From Lumbricus terrestris (lineage: Eukaryota; Annelida; Clitellata; Crassiclitellata; Lumbricidae): DNA of 64,000 nucleotides. How positions within the stretch are numbered: the stretch's first letter is position 1; each line of letters opens with the position of its first letter. This document shows positions 35,101-47,100 of the stretch, piece after piece. The stretch spans positions 23,682,655 through 23,746,654 of the forward strand of contig OX457038.1 of assembly GCA_949752735.1 (NCBI GenBank), given 5' to 3'. The position numbers and the translations under genes are program-made. The notes beneath the pieces are model-generated. The model ran no database searches. It was not told the origin of the DNA and saw only the letters and a list, made by a program, of their open reading frames with translations.

Positions 35101-38100
35101 AATTCTGACAAATTATTGTGAGATTTTCCGGTTTTATCGGTAACTCCGGAAAAGTGTATTGGAAAAGGAAATGAAGTGCTGAAGATTGCTGTTAAAACCA
35201 AGTTCTTTAGTGAAAAACTGAACAAGATATGATCAGCACAGCTGATATTTTGGGTATTTACCTTATTTTCGTCACTGATATTGACTATGGTCTAATTACC
35301 AAAAAAATTGTAACTACATCATTTATGAAAGTATCTTCACAATTTCTGTGTTTAGGCTGACATTAATTGCTGCACATTTCGTACGTTCACATTACACAAG
35401 TTGCCACTGAGAATATTTTTAAATACAGCCTTGAACATAATTTTTTTTAAAAATTGGGATGGAGTACATTTTTGGGCAGCTATGACACAACTCTTTTTGT
35501 CCAATTCTGGACGGATGGATGGAAGATGAGATAAAATGCTAAAAATGATGTCTACATTATGTACAAAATTGTCTACTGTACAGTTGCTATACGCTAAAAT
35601 CGCTGGTCGTCGGGCTCTAAGTGACACAATTTTACTGGTCGTTTAAGGGTTAAAATAATTTCAGTTACAGTAACATTTATACTTAACGGAAATCAACATT
35701 TTCAGTTATAATTTCACTTAACATTAATGAAAACATCACTGGTTCCAACTTAATACCAAGGTCCCGCACAAGACGTGAGAAAGAAATCAAAGGAAACTCT
35801 AATGCTAAGGCATCCATGTCCATGTTTGCCAATTGTTGATGCGTTCCAAACCAGATCTATATTTTGTGTCTAGTTAGGATTCAGCCGCAAACGGTTAGGG
35901 GACATCCAGGCCTCCAGGGTTTTCATGGCCCTAAAATTTCTCAAAATGCAGCAGCATCTGCAGATGCTGGACAGTGGTCATCAGTGTAGGATTGACTCAA
36001 GACTGCGTTAGCCAATAAGAGGTCTGCAGTGTAAATTATGTACAAAAAAACTCAGTCCTTACAGAGCCTTGGGACAAACCAACCCAGTCCTTACAGAGCC
36101 TTGGGACAAACCAAACGGGGTCCGTGCCCAGGATGACCTAGCAGTCCCACAAGCCACAGTGTAAGAACAATCCTGAAGGTAGGAAGTAACCCAGTTGATA
36201 AAATTTCCTGAGAGGCCAAAAGAGTTAGAAAGTCTAGCAACAAGGATTATCATGGTCGACTGTGTCAAAAGCAGCGCTGACATCAAACAGTGCCAAAAGG
36301 GTGACCTGGGAGTTGTCGATGGCCGCATAAATAAATAAGGTAAGAAGTAAGAGTAACACCAAGGTCACGGACAGTTGTCAAGAAAGAAAATTGAGTAAAC
36401 CATTTGGCAAGGTAAGTGTATTCAAATTTAATTAGATATTGACGATTCCCCAGTCAGATCAATTGAGTATTGGAAGACTAGAACGAAAGATGCTTTAAGG
36501 ATATCCATCAATTGAGGACAAGACATTCAATAGACTGGCAAAGAGCCAATTGTTGGGAAGAGGAGTCATGAACAAAGGTCTGGACATCAACAGCATAGAG
36601 AAGACCAGAGGCCAAGTGCTAAACAACTTAGAGAATTTCAGCTGTAAACATGAGGTAAAGAAGTGGACCCAATACAGGTTCTTGAGGAACTCCAAATTTA
36701 ACAGGAGCCAATAAGGTTAGGCCAAATAAAATAATGTTGTGTTTCTGGTAACCCGACCGACCCTTTTTTATTGCCGCGACTCAAAAATAATTTTGTAAAA
36801 AAATTTAATTTAAAAAAAATTTGCAAAAAAAATTTAATTAACTTTTTTTCAAAATTTTTATTGACATAATACGGCGACATTGCCTTCCGTATATAGTTGG
36901 ATCTTAGGTCAAAAATATGTTGTGTTTCCCGTAACCCGAGAACTCACTTTTATTGTGCAAATTTTTTTATTTACAGTGACTTAGAGTTTCACGCCTGCCT
37001 AAGTACTTCCTGGTTGCCAGTCTTGAGAAACCTCTAGCCTTATCATTTTCACTTGAGCTACCTCTAACGGTGACTAGGGAAAATAAATTTAGCAACCTCT
37101 AGATCAGGGGTTCTCAAACTTTATTTTGATTATACCCCCAAGCAAAAATATCGAATGATGGCGTACCCCCAGCAAAGTGAGATCAGAAACAAAATGCCAT
37201 TGCGATGTCTTAGCTCTGGCAATGACAACTAAAAGTCCATTTAATCATTGGTGACATCGTTTATTAGAGTCTAGGCCTAAGCAGGGTGAGAATTGCCGGT
37301 GGAGGGTTGGGGGTTTCAACCCCCCAGTCTTTCTTGGAGCCCCATAGTAAAGTCTGTTTTTCACACCCCAATTCCAAGTGGATAATGGTCCAACCCCAGT
37401 TATTATTCCACAATTCTCACACTGTATATAGGGAGTAAAATCTCTATATAGGGAGTAAAATCTAGTTTTGAATCATATAATCTTATCAAGGGCGGATACA
37501 GAAATTTTCGAAGGGGGCCAAAGTCCTACGGAACTACTCACTTTAAATTTTAAAGCTCGACCAGAAAATGAAACATTGCTCTATAACCCCTGCAAAAAAG
37601 AGGAAAGAGCCAACCTATAATGCTGTGCACAGGCTTGTTCAGACTAGCACAGATTTACAATATCTGGTTTAATATTTGTCAATTTCAAACACAAATTTAC
37701 CCCACGTTTGCTTTTGATAGCAAGAATAGTTAACAGTTTCACCCAGATAATATCTGCACGTCATATTATGACGTGCTGAAAGGAATCACAAAATTTAAAG
37801 CTCGACCAGAAATTAATCATTTGGCCAATTGAAAAAGCTCGACCAGAAATTAATCATTTGGCCCATTCAACTCTCTGCTATTTAAGCTCTTTAATTATAT
37901 AGTTTGAGATATTCTGGCTTTGGTACTTTCAACCATTTATACATTAGGTCTATTTGTTTCAAAATTAGGCAAAAAAAATAATGTTGTGTTTCCGGTAACC
38001 CGACCGACCCTCTTTTATTGTCGCGACTCAAATAATTTTGTAAAATATTTTTATCTAAAAAAAAATTTCATTAAAAAAAAAAATTTTAGTAAAAAAAATT

Positions 38101-41100
38101 ACTTTTTAAATTTTTTTTGACATAATACGGTGACATTGCCTTCCGTATAGAGTTGGATCTTAGGCCAAAAAAACTAATGTTGTGTTTCCAGTAACCCGAC
38201 TGACTCACTTTTATTGCCGCAACTCGGAAAATTTTGTGGAATTTTTTTTATTTACACTTACATTGCCTCCCGTATATGAGATGTACAATTGGAACATCAT
38301 AATTATAGCCTTCACTAAGCCAGGAGACGATCGTAAGTAGTCGTCTTTCAAGGTATATAATGATCTGTTAATTAGAGCAATCAATAGTTTCCCACGGTCA
38401 GTTTGACAAAGCAGGCGGTTGTGAGGTGGATGGGGGGGGAAAGAGTAATATATCTGAAAGAGGGGTTTTCTCACGGTAGCTCGTTGCAGGCATTGAGTAC
38501 AGGGCCATCTAGCCTGTAGCACATGATGGCTATACACAGCCTGCTGCAAGTGAATAGTTTAACTTGCTGTTTTTCTGTCCTAAGACAGTCCATTTTTGCT
38601 CACTTTCTTCCTAAGCTGACTAGGCTCTCTTGTGATCACTGTGCCCTCCTTTGCTCTTTGCCTCTTTCTGCTCTCTTTTGCTCACTGTGCTCTGTGTTTA
38701 CTGTGCCTTTTTGTGCTCTCTTCTACTAACTCTGCTCTCTTCCGCTCACTGAGCAGTTCCCTTTTATTTCGAGCACCCCTTGGTGAAGAATTTAACATTA
38801 ATTCATTCAAGTATTTATATAGCACCTTTTCAAGGAAACTACTCAGAGGGGCTCTCGACTCCAGCATGGCCAAAAAGAACAGTTTTCAAGTGAATAGAAT
38901 GTTTCATTTTATTTTATTGATCTCTCAATTTCTATAGCGCCTAGTCAAGCTATCTACTCAGAAGCGCTCCCGACTACAGCGTGGACACTGCATTAGAGTT
39001 TCACTCCTGACTAACTACTTCCTGGCTGCCAGTCTTGAGAAACCTCTAGCCTTATCATTCTCACTTGAGCCACCTCTAACGGTGACGGTTTGGGTCCACT
39101 ATTCCGAGGGTCCACTATTCCGAAGGTCCACTATTCCGAACCTTAAACCTAACCCTAAACCCAACTATAACCCTAACCCTAGCTCACCCTAACCATAACC
39201 CTAAACCTTACTCTAACCCACCCAAACCCTAACCATAACCCTAAACTTAATCCCAACCCACCCATCCCTAACCCACCTTACCCCAACTCTAACCCTAACC
39301 CACTGTAACTCTAACCACCAAGGATAACGGACAAAATATGGCGGATATTCGGAATAGTGGACCTTCGGAATAGTGGACCCTCGGAATAGTGGGCCGTTAC
39401 CAACGGTGACTAGGGAAAATAAATCTAGCAACCTCTAGATGTAACTAGTCACTGGCTCGGCCAATCTGGAACGACCCCTAGCAGTGATGTTCTGTTCGCA
39501 CTTATCTTCCCCTTCCCTTCCCACTTTATCTTACCAGAAAAGATGTCAAAATGAAATTAATAGAATTGTTTTCTAAGGCAGTTTTAGGTGCAGACAGTCG
39601 GGAAATAGGCAGTTTACACTTGCTTAGAACACGTACTTTGTTGCAGCGTGTACCTTTATGCAAAAAAGAGTAGTGGGTATAATTTTTCGGACAGTCACTG
39701 TATAAAAATATTTTACCAAAATAAAAATATTTTCCGACCTACCTACCCAATTTTTTAGAGCTCTGTTACCGGAAACACAGCATTATTTTTTTTTGCCTTA
39801 TAGTAATAGACCTAAACGTAAACATGCTGCATGCACTGCATTGTATGTGAGTCTATTTATAAGTTGTGAAAGAAATAAATGACAACGCTGTTATATGTTG
39901 CAACATGAAAAATCACTGCTAATCAAAGAAAGATGGACACAAAGTCAATAAACTCAAAGAAAATTTATATTTCTGGAATTTTTCGCGTACCCCTTACCGG
40001 CGCCTGGCGTACCCCTGGGGGTACGCGTACCACAGTTTGAGAACCCCTGCTCTAGATGTAACTAGCCACTGGCTCGGCCAGTCTCGAACGACCCCCTAGC
40101 AGTGATGTTTTGTTCGCACTCATCTTCCCCTTCCCTTCCCCCTTTATCTTACCAGAAAAGATATCAACAAAATGAAATTAATAGAATTGTTTTCTAGAAT
40201 TTTTTTTAGGTACAGACAGTCGGGGAAATAGGCAGTTTATACTTGCTTAGAACACGTACTTTGTTGCAGCGTGTACCTTTATGCAAAAAAGAGTAGTTGG
40301 GTATAATTTTTCGGATAGTCACTGAATAAAAATATTTTACCAAAATAAAACTATTTTTCGACCTACCTACCCAATTTTTTAGAACTCTGTTACCGGAAAC
40401 ACAGCAATATTTTTTTGGCCTTAGCCACAAGACAAAAATTGACGCATTTTGGCCATGTGATGGTTTGGAAAAGGTGATGATGTTGGCGTGTGGAGAGGGG
40501 AAAGAGGATGACCGAAGACTAGGTAGATGGAGGAAGAGCACAGGAGAACAGCAATGAATCTCAAACAGCTGAGAGACGTGATGATAGGAGAGAATGGTCA
40601 TGGTGGTCGCTAGGGTTCCACAGCACAAGGTTAGGATAACCTTGCGAGGTAAAAAAAAATTTAATTGGTGGAGTTATGCCAAATATTTCTTTAAAATTCA
40701 CTCTCAAAGATGTGCCCCAGGCCCCCAACGAGCGTTAAAATTTGACAATTGTTAAAAAAACCTATAAAATATTTTAAAATTTCAAATTTCTTAACAATGT
40801 TACAGGTCAGATGTAATAGTATTTTAAATAAATAAAATGATTGCATGTCAACAATATCAAGCAGCAAACACTAAGCTAAACATCAAACAATAGAATCCCA
40901 GCAGTTCAAAACTATATTAAACACCAAAAATAAGTCAGAGACCATTTTATGATTACAAAGCTCCGATTGAAATTCTGCTTTGGTATCAATAAAGAAATGC
41001 ATTAGTTTTCATGATTCCAATCTGGCAAGGATGAAACCTTGTTTAGATGTTGCTAAACCGCAACTTTTTCAATGCAATGTTATGTTACTTCTAAAATCAG

Positions 41101-44100
41101 AGCAGTTTACCTCTCCTGGTTCACAGTATTCTACAATCTCAGTGCAGAGGTTACTGCAGGTAATGGTTCCCAGGTTCTGTTGATTGCTCTTTCGATTACA
41201 AGAATCTTTGTACAGCATATATGGTGTACCAGTCTCAGTCTGAGCCGTAATGATTTCATACCAGAGCTGCTGAGCCTTAATCGTGCGGCGGCCACGACCT
41301 TCCTTCTCGTACCTATCAGTAACAAAATACAATACAAATTAAGTGTTAAGTATCGTTCCTTTTTTTGTTGAGCTATTTTTTTTAATCGTCAAAAAACAGT
41401 GGGTGATCTCACTAAAAGTGATATAACTTTTGTTCTGTTTGAACTAGATTGATGAAATCTGGCCATTACTTGTAAATATGAATTGTCTTTAAGCCTGTAA
41501 AATTTTATATTGAAATTCTTACTTCTGGTCAAGATATTGGCAAAAACTTAAGGGGAGGTTTCTTTTTTAATGGCCCAGCCTGTATAATGGCAGTCAGTCA
41601 ACAGCGATTCCTTGTCGTCTAAAAAGACTCCATACTTTAGTAAGTAAGTAAGTATTTTCTTTATTAGTCCACTTGCAAACACACAATGGGACACAGAACA
41701 TCATTATAATACATTGAAGTAATAATAGGTAATAAAAACATGCAAATTAAAATGACAAGTAAATATAATATAATTAATAAACTATTATCGTCAAACAAAA
41801 ACTATATAGCATTCTCGTGATAAATCCCTTTCCAATCAATGAATCACATCGTGGTATCTCTAGATTGTGTGAACGGGGCCTAAGTGAGTAACCAGTTACA
41901 TGTTCAGGTGGAAGAAGATAATGGATTATGGAGGACATGCTCGGGGTCACAGAGGATAGAAGAAAAGAGGGATACATCTGCCATAGAACATAACATGTCA
42001 AAAGTAGGAGTGTTAGTGGGCAAAAAACCCTGTCTTATCAACTTTCTAATAATATCCGACAGACGACTCCTCTGACCCTCATTTGCAAAACCCCACCATG
42101 CTGGCGAAGAATAAAGCATTCGCGCGACTGTGGTGGAATGTACAACATCATGGAGTCGGCTGCCTGTCAAACCATGCGACACAAGGATACGAAGTGCATA
42201 AAATGATTGCTTTGCTTTACAGACAATCTTATCAATGTGGGCAGAAAACCAGAAATCTATATGAAACCACGATACCAAGAACCTTAACTGCATCAACTCG
42301 TCCAATCCCTATTATCGGGGGAGGGCAGTCAGAAGTTTTTGAACGGGGATGCCTAAAGATGACTTCACAAGACTTGCTATGATGATGACTGTTACCTGGT
42401 TATTCCTGCATCTAATATTGACACTACTGATGCTGAACTTGATCATATTGCAGAGTGGGCTAGTAATTAATTGTAACTTGCGCCTCTATTACTAGAAACT
42501 ATTACTAGAATGTCATAACATTTTTCAAGTTATCATAACATTTTTCAAGTTGTTACAACTGTTGTTAGTTGCAACTATTCATCTGACACTTGTAAATTTA
42601 TTTGCAATAAGAATATTAAATGCATTTATCACAAATATTCATTCATTATATGCATTTATATAGCGCCTCTTCAAGAGGACTACTCAGAGGCGCTCCCAAC
42701 CTCAGCACGAGGAAATAAAACTCTTTTAAGATGAGAGAGAAAAGCCTAACAAGGATTTTTACAAAGAGAGCGGAGGGTCATAGGAAGGCCAGTCCAGGTT
42801 GAGGGTCCTACCACTGAGAAAGCATGGTTCTGCTTAGTGGAAGTACGAAGGGAGCGGAAGTGGTGAGAACTAAGAGTAGGGCTACAGAGCTCACAAAGGT
42901 AGGCAAGAGCAAGAACTAGCATGCAGTGCCAGACTATAGTAGATATCCTATACTCAATTCGCTGCTTGAGAGAAAGCTAGTGGAGAACGTTATCCATATA
43001 GCTGGATATGTGGCTGAATTTGGGCATGCGGTCAATAAGGCGGGCTGCAGAGCGCAGGGCGCGAGCAAAGCAACTCAGACGGGCAATTTGTAGGCCAGCA
43101 TACAGAGAGCAGCAGTAGTCAAGTCTGGTTTTAATAAATGAATGGACAAGGGGCAAGATATGAGTTAAGACTATATCCAGTAGTTTGCAACAATGTCTAT
43201 CACAAGACATGTAGAAGAATCTCCAAATTAGGATTAATAATTTAAAAAAAGAACATTTACTGTCAGTACAGCAAACAATGAAACTGAAAAAAACACAACG
43301 AAACAGAAAAATATGTGCAGAACTTTACCCTGTTTTCTAAGCTCACGAAAGTCATGCATGCTCTAACTTTATTTGGTCAAACTGTCAACAAGCTTACCGC
43401 ATTTTTCAGACTATATTTTTATGTTTTATTTTCACTTCTAGGAATATTCTTCATATTAAATGACAGATAAGAAATAGCCGATAATCTAAGGAGGGGTGGT
43501 ATCCACCCCCCTGGTATATCGGGTATAACTTTTGAACGGTATGGAGTATCATCACAAATTTTACCTCAAAATGTGTGCAAATGAACCCTCTACAGCTACG
43601 TAAAATGTCAAAATTTTATTCCAAACAAAACAAGTACTATTTGGGAAAAACCTAGGGGGGAATACCACTCCCTGGCAGCCCGAGGGTTAAGGTTCGAGGT
43701 TCAAATCCACCTCAAGTCGCCGTGTAGGGACCTTGAGCAAGTCCTTCACTCGCAATTGCATGGACACTTCGGCGTGAAACTACGATGCAGTGTCTACTCT
43801 GCAGTCGGGAGCGCCTCTGAGTGAGCTTGAAGAGGCGCTATAGAAATGGATAAATAAATAAATACTTGCTCAACTCATATTCCTTGAGAAGCTCAATTCA
43901 CACAAAACTCAAGATCAATTTTAGATGCCTGTCCATAGTTACAAGACTATAAGAATTGGATTTCCTTGGGGTTTAGCCATCTTAGGGGTTGGACAACAAT
44001 CAGACACAACACATTTCTAACACTGAAAACAATTTCTTTACCATATTGTTTCAAGCAGGTCATGGATGCATGCCCAACTGGCATCAACATACTCTTGTGC

Positions 44101-47100
44101 TACAAAGCCCGCAGAAGAACTAATTGGAGGCATAGCAGGACGAAACATGGGGGAACCCATCGACACAAGTGCCAAAAACCACGATAAGAATTAGTGCACG
44201 AATGACAGAACATGGCCTACAAAATTAAATAAATTTTAAAATGCACTTAAAGAATTCCATGGTCAAATCTTGAAGACAGCATTCGCAAGGACGAGGATGG
44301 TTAAATTCCTTTGTCAAACAGTCCTCAACATGCAAGCAAAAATGTCTGCTAAGCAGCCTAACTGAAATGAAACTTTCAATGCCTCGACTTCACTTCATTT
44401 CAGATAGCAGGAGTTTGCCTTAATATAACATGTGAACCACACGGACACATATTTCTACATAGTCCTTGATAAAATAAGTTGGCAATATGTTAGACAAATT
44501 AAGTAGAAATGATAGTAGAGGGTGAAGTTACATGACTCAACTTGCACAGCTCTCTGGAGATAGGTTGTAACAGAGATATCCCTTTTGGTTAGAAATGGGA
44601 GTATTAGTAGACGCTGCAGACAGTCTGTCCTTTAGTGCATGACGCTGCAACGACTGTTACATTTGTGTGTATCTTTTAATTACAGAGGCTCGTGTATTTG
44701 CCCACCATATATCACCAAAGGGGTCCAAAGATGTCTGCATCTCGTTCACTCATTTTCTAACAGAACATCTTCTTTTCTCTAAATGAGCGACACATTTGGG
44801 GCCCGCTAGAGTAATGGTTAACACGCTGGCCAAGAGTGCGAGAGGTAGTGAGTTCGAGCCCCTGTTGGGCGGATTTGCTTTGTAGGCTGCTATTAGCGCC
44901 GTGTAATTACAAAGCTGTCTGTTCAGTTAGTAGTTAAGTTTAATTAAGATTACAGCATAACTTGCAAATGTAAAGTGCAGGGCATTTGCAGGCGCTCAAT
45001 TAAAGAAAAGATTATTATTTATTATTATTATACATTGGATACAGGCAGTCAGGCAGCACAGTATGATCCATAGTACCGAGCATTCATCTGAAGCATCAAC
45101 AAGTCTCCTAAGAGTTCTTCTAACCACTCAATGAAAATCACAAGCTAAAAAAATGTGATAAAAAAGCTCATAGTAATGTTTGCTTAACAATGTAAACAAA
45201 CATTAAATCTTACTCTTCATAGAGCCGTTCAAATTCTTCACCCCAAACTTTATGAAGACCTGGACACTCATGAGGACACATTAGCGTCCAGTCACCATTG
45301 CTCTCAACTCGCTTCATGAATAAATCTGGAATCCACAGTCCATAGAAGAGGTCTCGTGCTCGCTGCTCTTCCTTTCCAGTATTTTTTCGACAATCCAGAA
45401 AATCAAATATGTCGGCATGCCATGGTTCCAAATAAATGGCAAAAGCACCTGGTCTCTGTTAAAAAAGCAACCATGTAATAATTAAAAGTGCTTAAATTAC
45501 ATAAGTATATGAAGTATATAAAATGTATACCTATAATTTGTTAGCTCTGCCTATAAATTGAGCAAATAACAATTGTGCTACTTATAACGGATGACCCAAT
45601 GTTGAGATTCATAATTAATCGAAGAGCTGTGAAAGTACATCCTTCGGAAATTTCAAAACTACACAACACACCCTAAAGTAAATGCAACTTTCTACCAGTG
45701 TGACAAATACACAAAACAGAATCACAACCCAAGCTACCTTTCCATTTCATAAGTTCAAGCAAAAGTCACTGGTGGCAAGCAAATTTGTAATGGCAGAAAT
45801 CATGGGGATTTGAAAGGAAAGTTATATATAGAACAAATGAATAAAAAAACGATACTGTAATACACAATTTGACCGACATACTGCATACGGTTTTAGGCAA
45901 ATACATCACATGCAAAGGGCAGAAAGTATCAAACACTACCTTTGAAGTCTGACACATGCCCAAACATAATTAAATGGGCAAACAGCCGACTGCTGAGTAG
46001 GAGAATGCCTTCAATGGTGAAGGCTTTCAAGCACTTCACTGGAAAAAGACAGCAAGACTCTCTATATAATGACTCAGAAAATGTGGCATAATGGACTGGC
46101 AGACAAACCAGTTGAATACTTATGTTGATCGACTGCATTGTCAATACTAAAGCTCAGAGACAAATAAAATATGTCCAATTGTCCATAGAGGTTGAGAATG
46201 TAGGTTCGGCACGGTGGCCGATTGGTTAGAGCGGTCGGCCTGTAATGCGGAGAGTACTGGTTGGATCCTCGTCAAGGTGGCTGCTACATAGGGCCTTGAG
46301 CAAATCCTTATTCATAATTGCTCTGCATTATATATGCAGTTTCATTTCATTTCTCCAATTCCACAGCGCTCTTCAAGCTACCAGAGGCACTCCAGACTGC
46401 AGCGCGAACACGGCATCGGAGTTCCACGCCGAAGCACCCGAGCAATTGAGAGTGAAGGACTTGCTCAAGGTCCCTACACGGCAACATGTGCCATCGACTT
46501 CTGGGCAATTCTGAACTTTGTACAAAGGGCGATATCAAATTGCATTTGCACAATGTATTGCATTATAGGTCAACAGATGGAAGCCTTTGTGCCAAACAGG
46601 AGTTCACTAAAATGAATAATATTTAGGGCCCCCAGAAATTTGCACAAAAAAATTGCGCACCAAAAACGATAAATATGCGCAAATTTTGCGCAAGTTAAAG
46701 AATCAAAATGTTCATTATTTTTTTTATTGAATCAGTGTACCAAAGTATCTAACAGTGTTTTTGTCATTTAGTGTAAAGCTTTGGCGTTCTAGAAATTAGA
46801 CAATCAAGCCAAAATGCAGTTATAAAGTTCCAATAACCATAAGATTAATGTATTCAGACGATCGCAAATAATTTTAATTTTGCAAAATTTACGCAAACCG
46901 AAATCTACGCTCATTACAAATGTAACTTCAAAATAGTATTATATGCCTATATTGTAATGAATCACAAAGTTGCACTACGTGCTGAGTACTAGCCTTGCGT
47001 CTTTGTGTGCACGCCTGACGCCTATAGATTAAATGCGTTCGTTCTGTGTTAAGCCGAGACAGCACGCGACGCTGCTGTGTGACCGCTTTGAGAAACTTTG

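Larger units (their letters stand above)
38158..39800. mobile_element. GGCCAAAAAAA-family MITE inside the hAT, third level
   Basis: Left end TTAGGCCAAAAAAACTAATG with GTGTTTCCAGTAACC; right end GTTACCGGAAACACAGCATT with T-run and GCCTTA. It shares the block CTAAGCCAGGNGACNATCGT with 55070. It contains SINE/LINE tail pieces (38815-39005) and the 315-bp element 39087-39401. Confidence 0.75.
37105..40049. mobile_element. 2.9-kb non-autonomous hAT-type element
   Basis: Ends CAGGGGTTCTCAAACT and AGTTTGAGAACCCCTG, flanked by CTCTAGAT at 37097-37104 and 40050-40057. Near both ends are repeats of GGCGTACCCC-like sequence. No transposase frame; length comes largely from later insertions: a MITE at 37282-37424, a GGCCAAAAAAA-family copy from about 38158 to 39800, and SINE/LINE pieces at 38815-39005. 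Confidence 0.93.
36717..40435. mobile_element. GGCCAAAAAAA-family MITE cluster, outer shell of second nest
   Basis: Left ends occur at about 36719 and 36905 (TTGTGTTTCCCGTAACCCGA), and the right end at about 40390-40432 (GTTACCGGAAACACAGCAAT, T-run, GGCC). The copy starting near 36898 is interrupted by the hAT-type element 37105-40049. Joining the flanks restores the family sequence (AGCAACCTCTAGATGTAACT), which also occurs uninterrupted at about 39423-39443. Confidence 0.75.

Noticed and set aside
39120..39330. Telomere or chromosome-fusion remnant (CCCTAA)
   Set aside because: The tract lies inside a 315-bp mobile element with a 9-bp target duplication and sits within an RRM1 intron.
44798..44880. 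Free-standing tRNA gene
   Set aside because: Promoter boxes are present, but the sequence continues into a SINE body and (ATT)n tail, and the cloverleaf is not intact.
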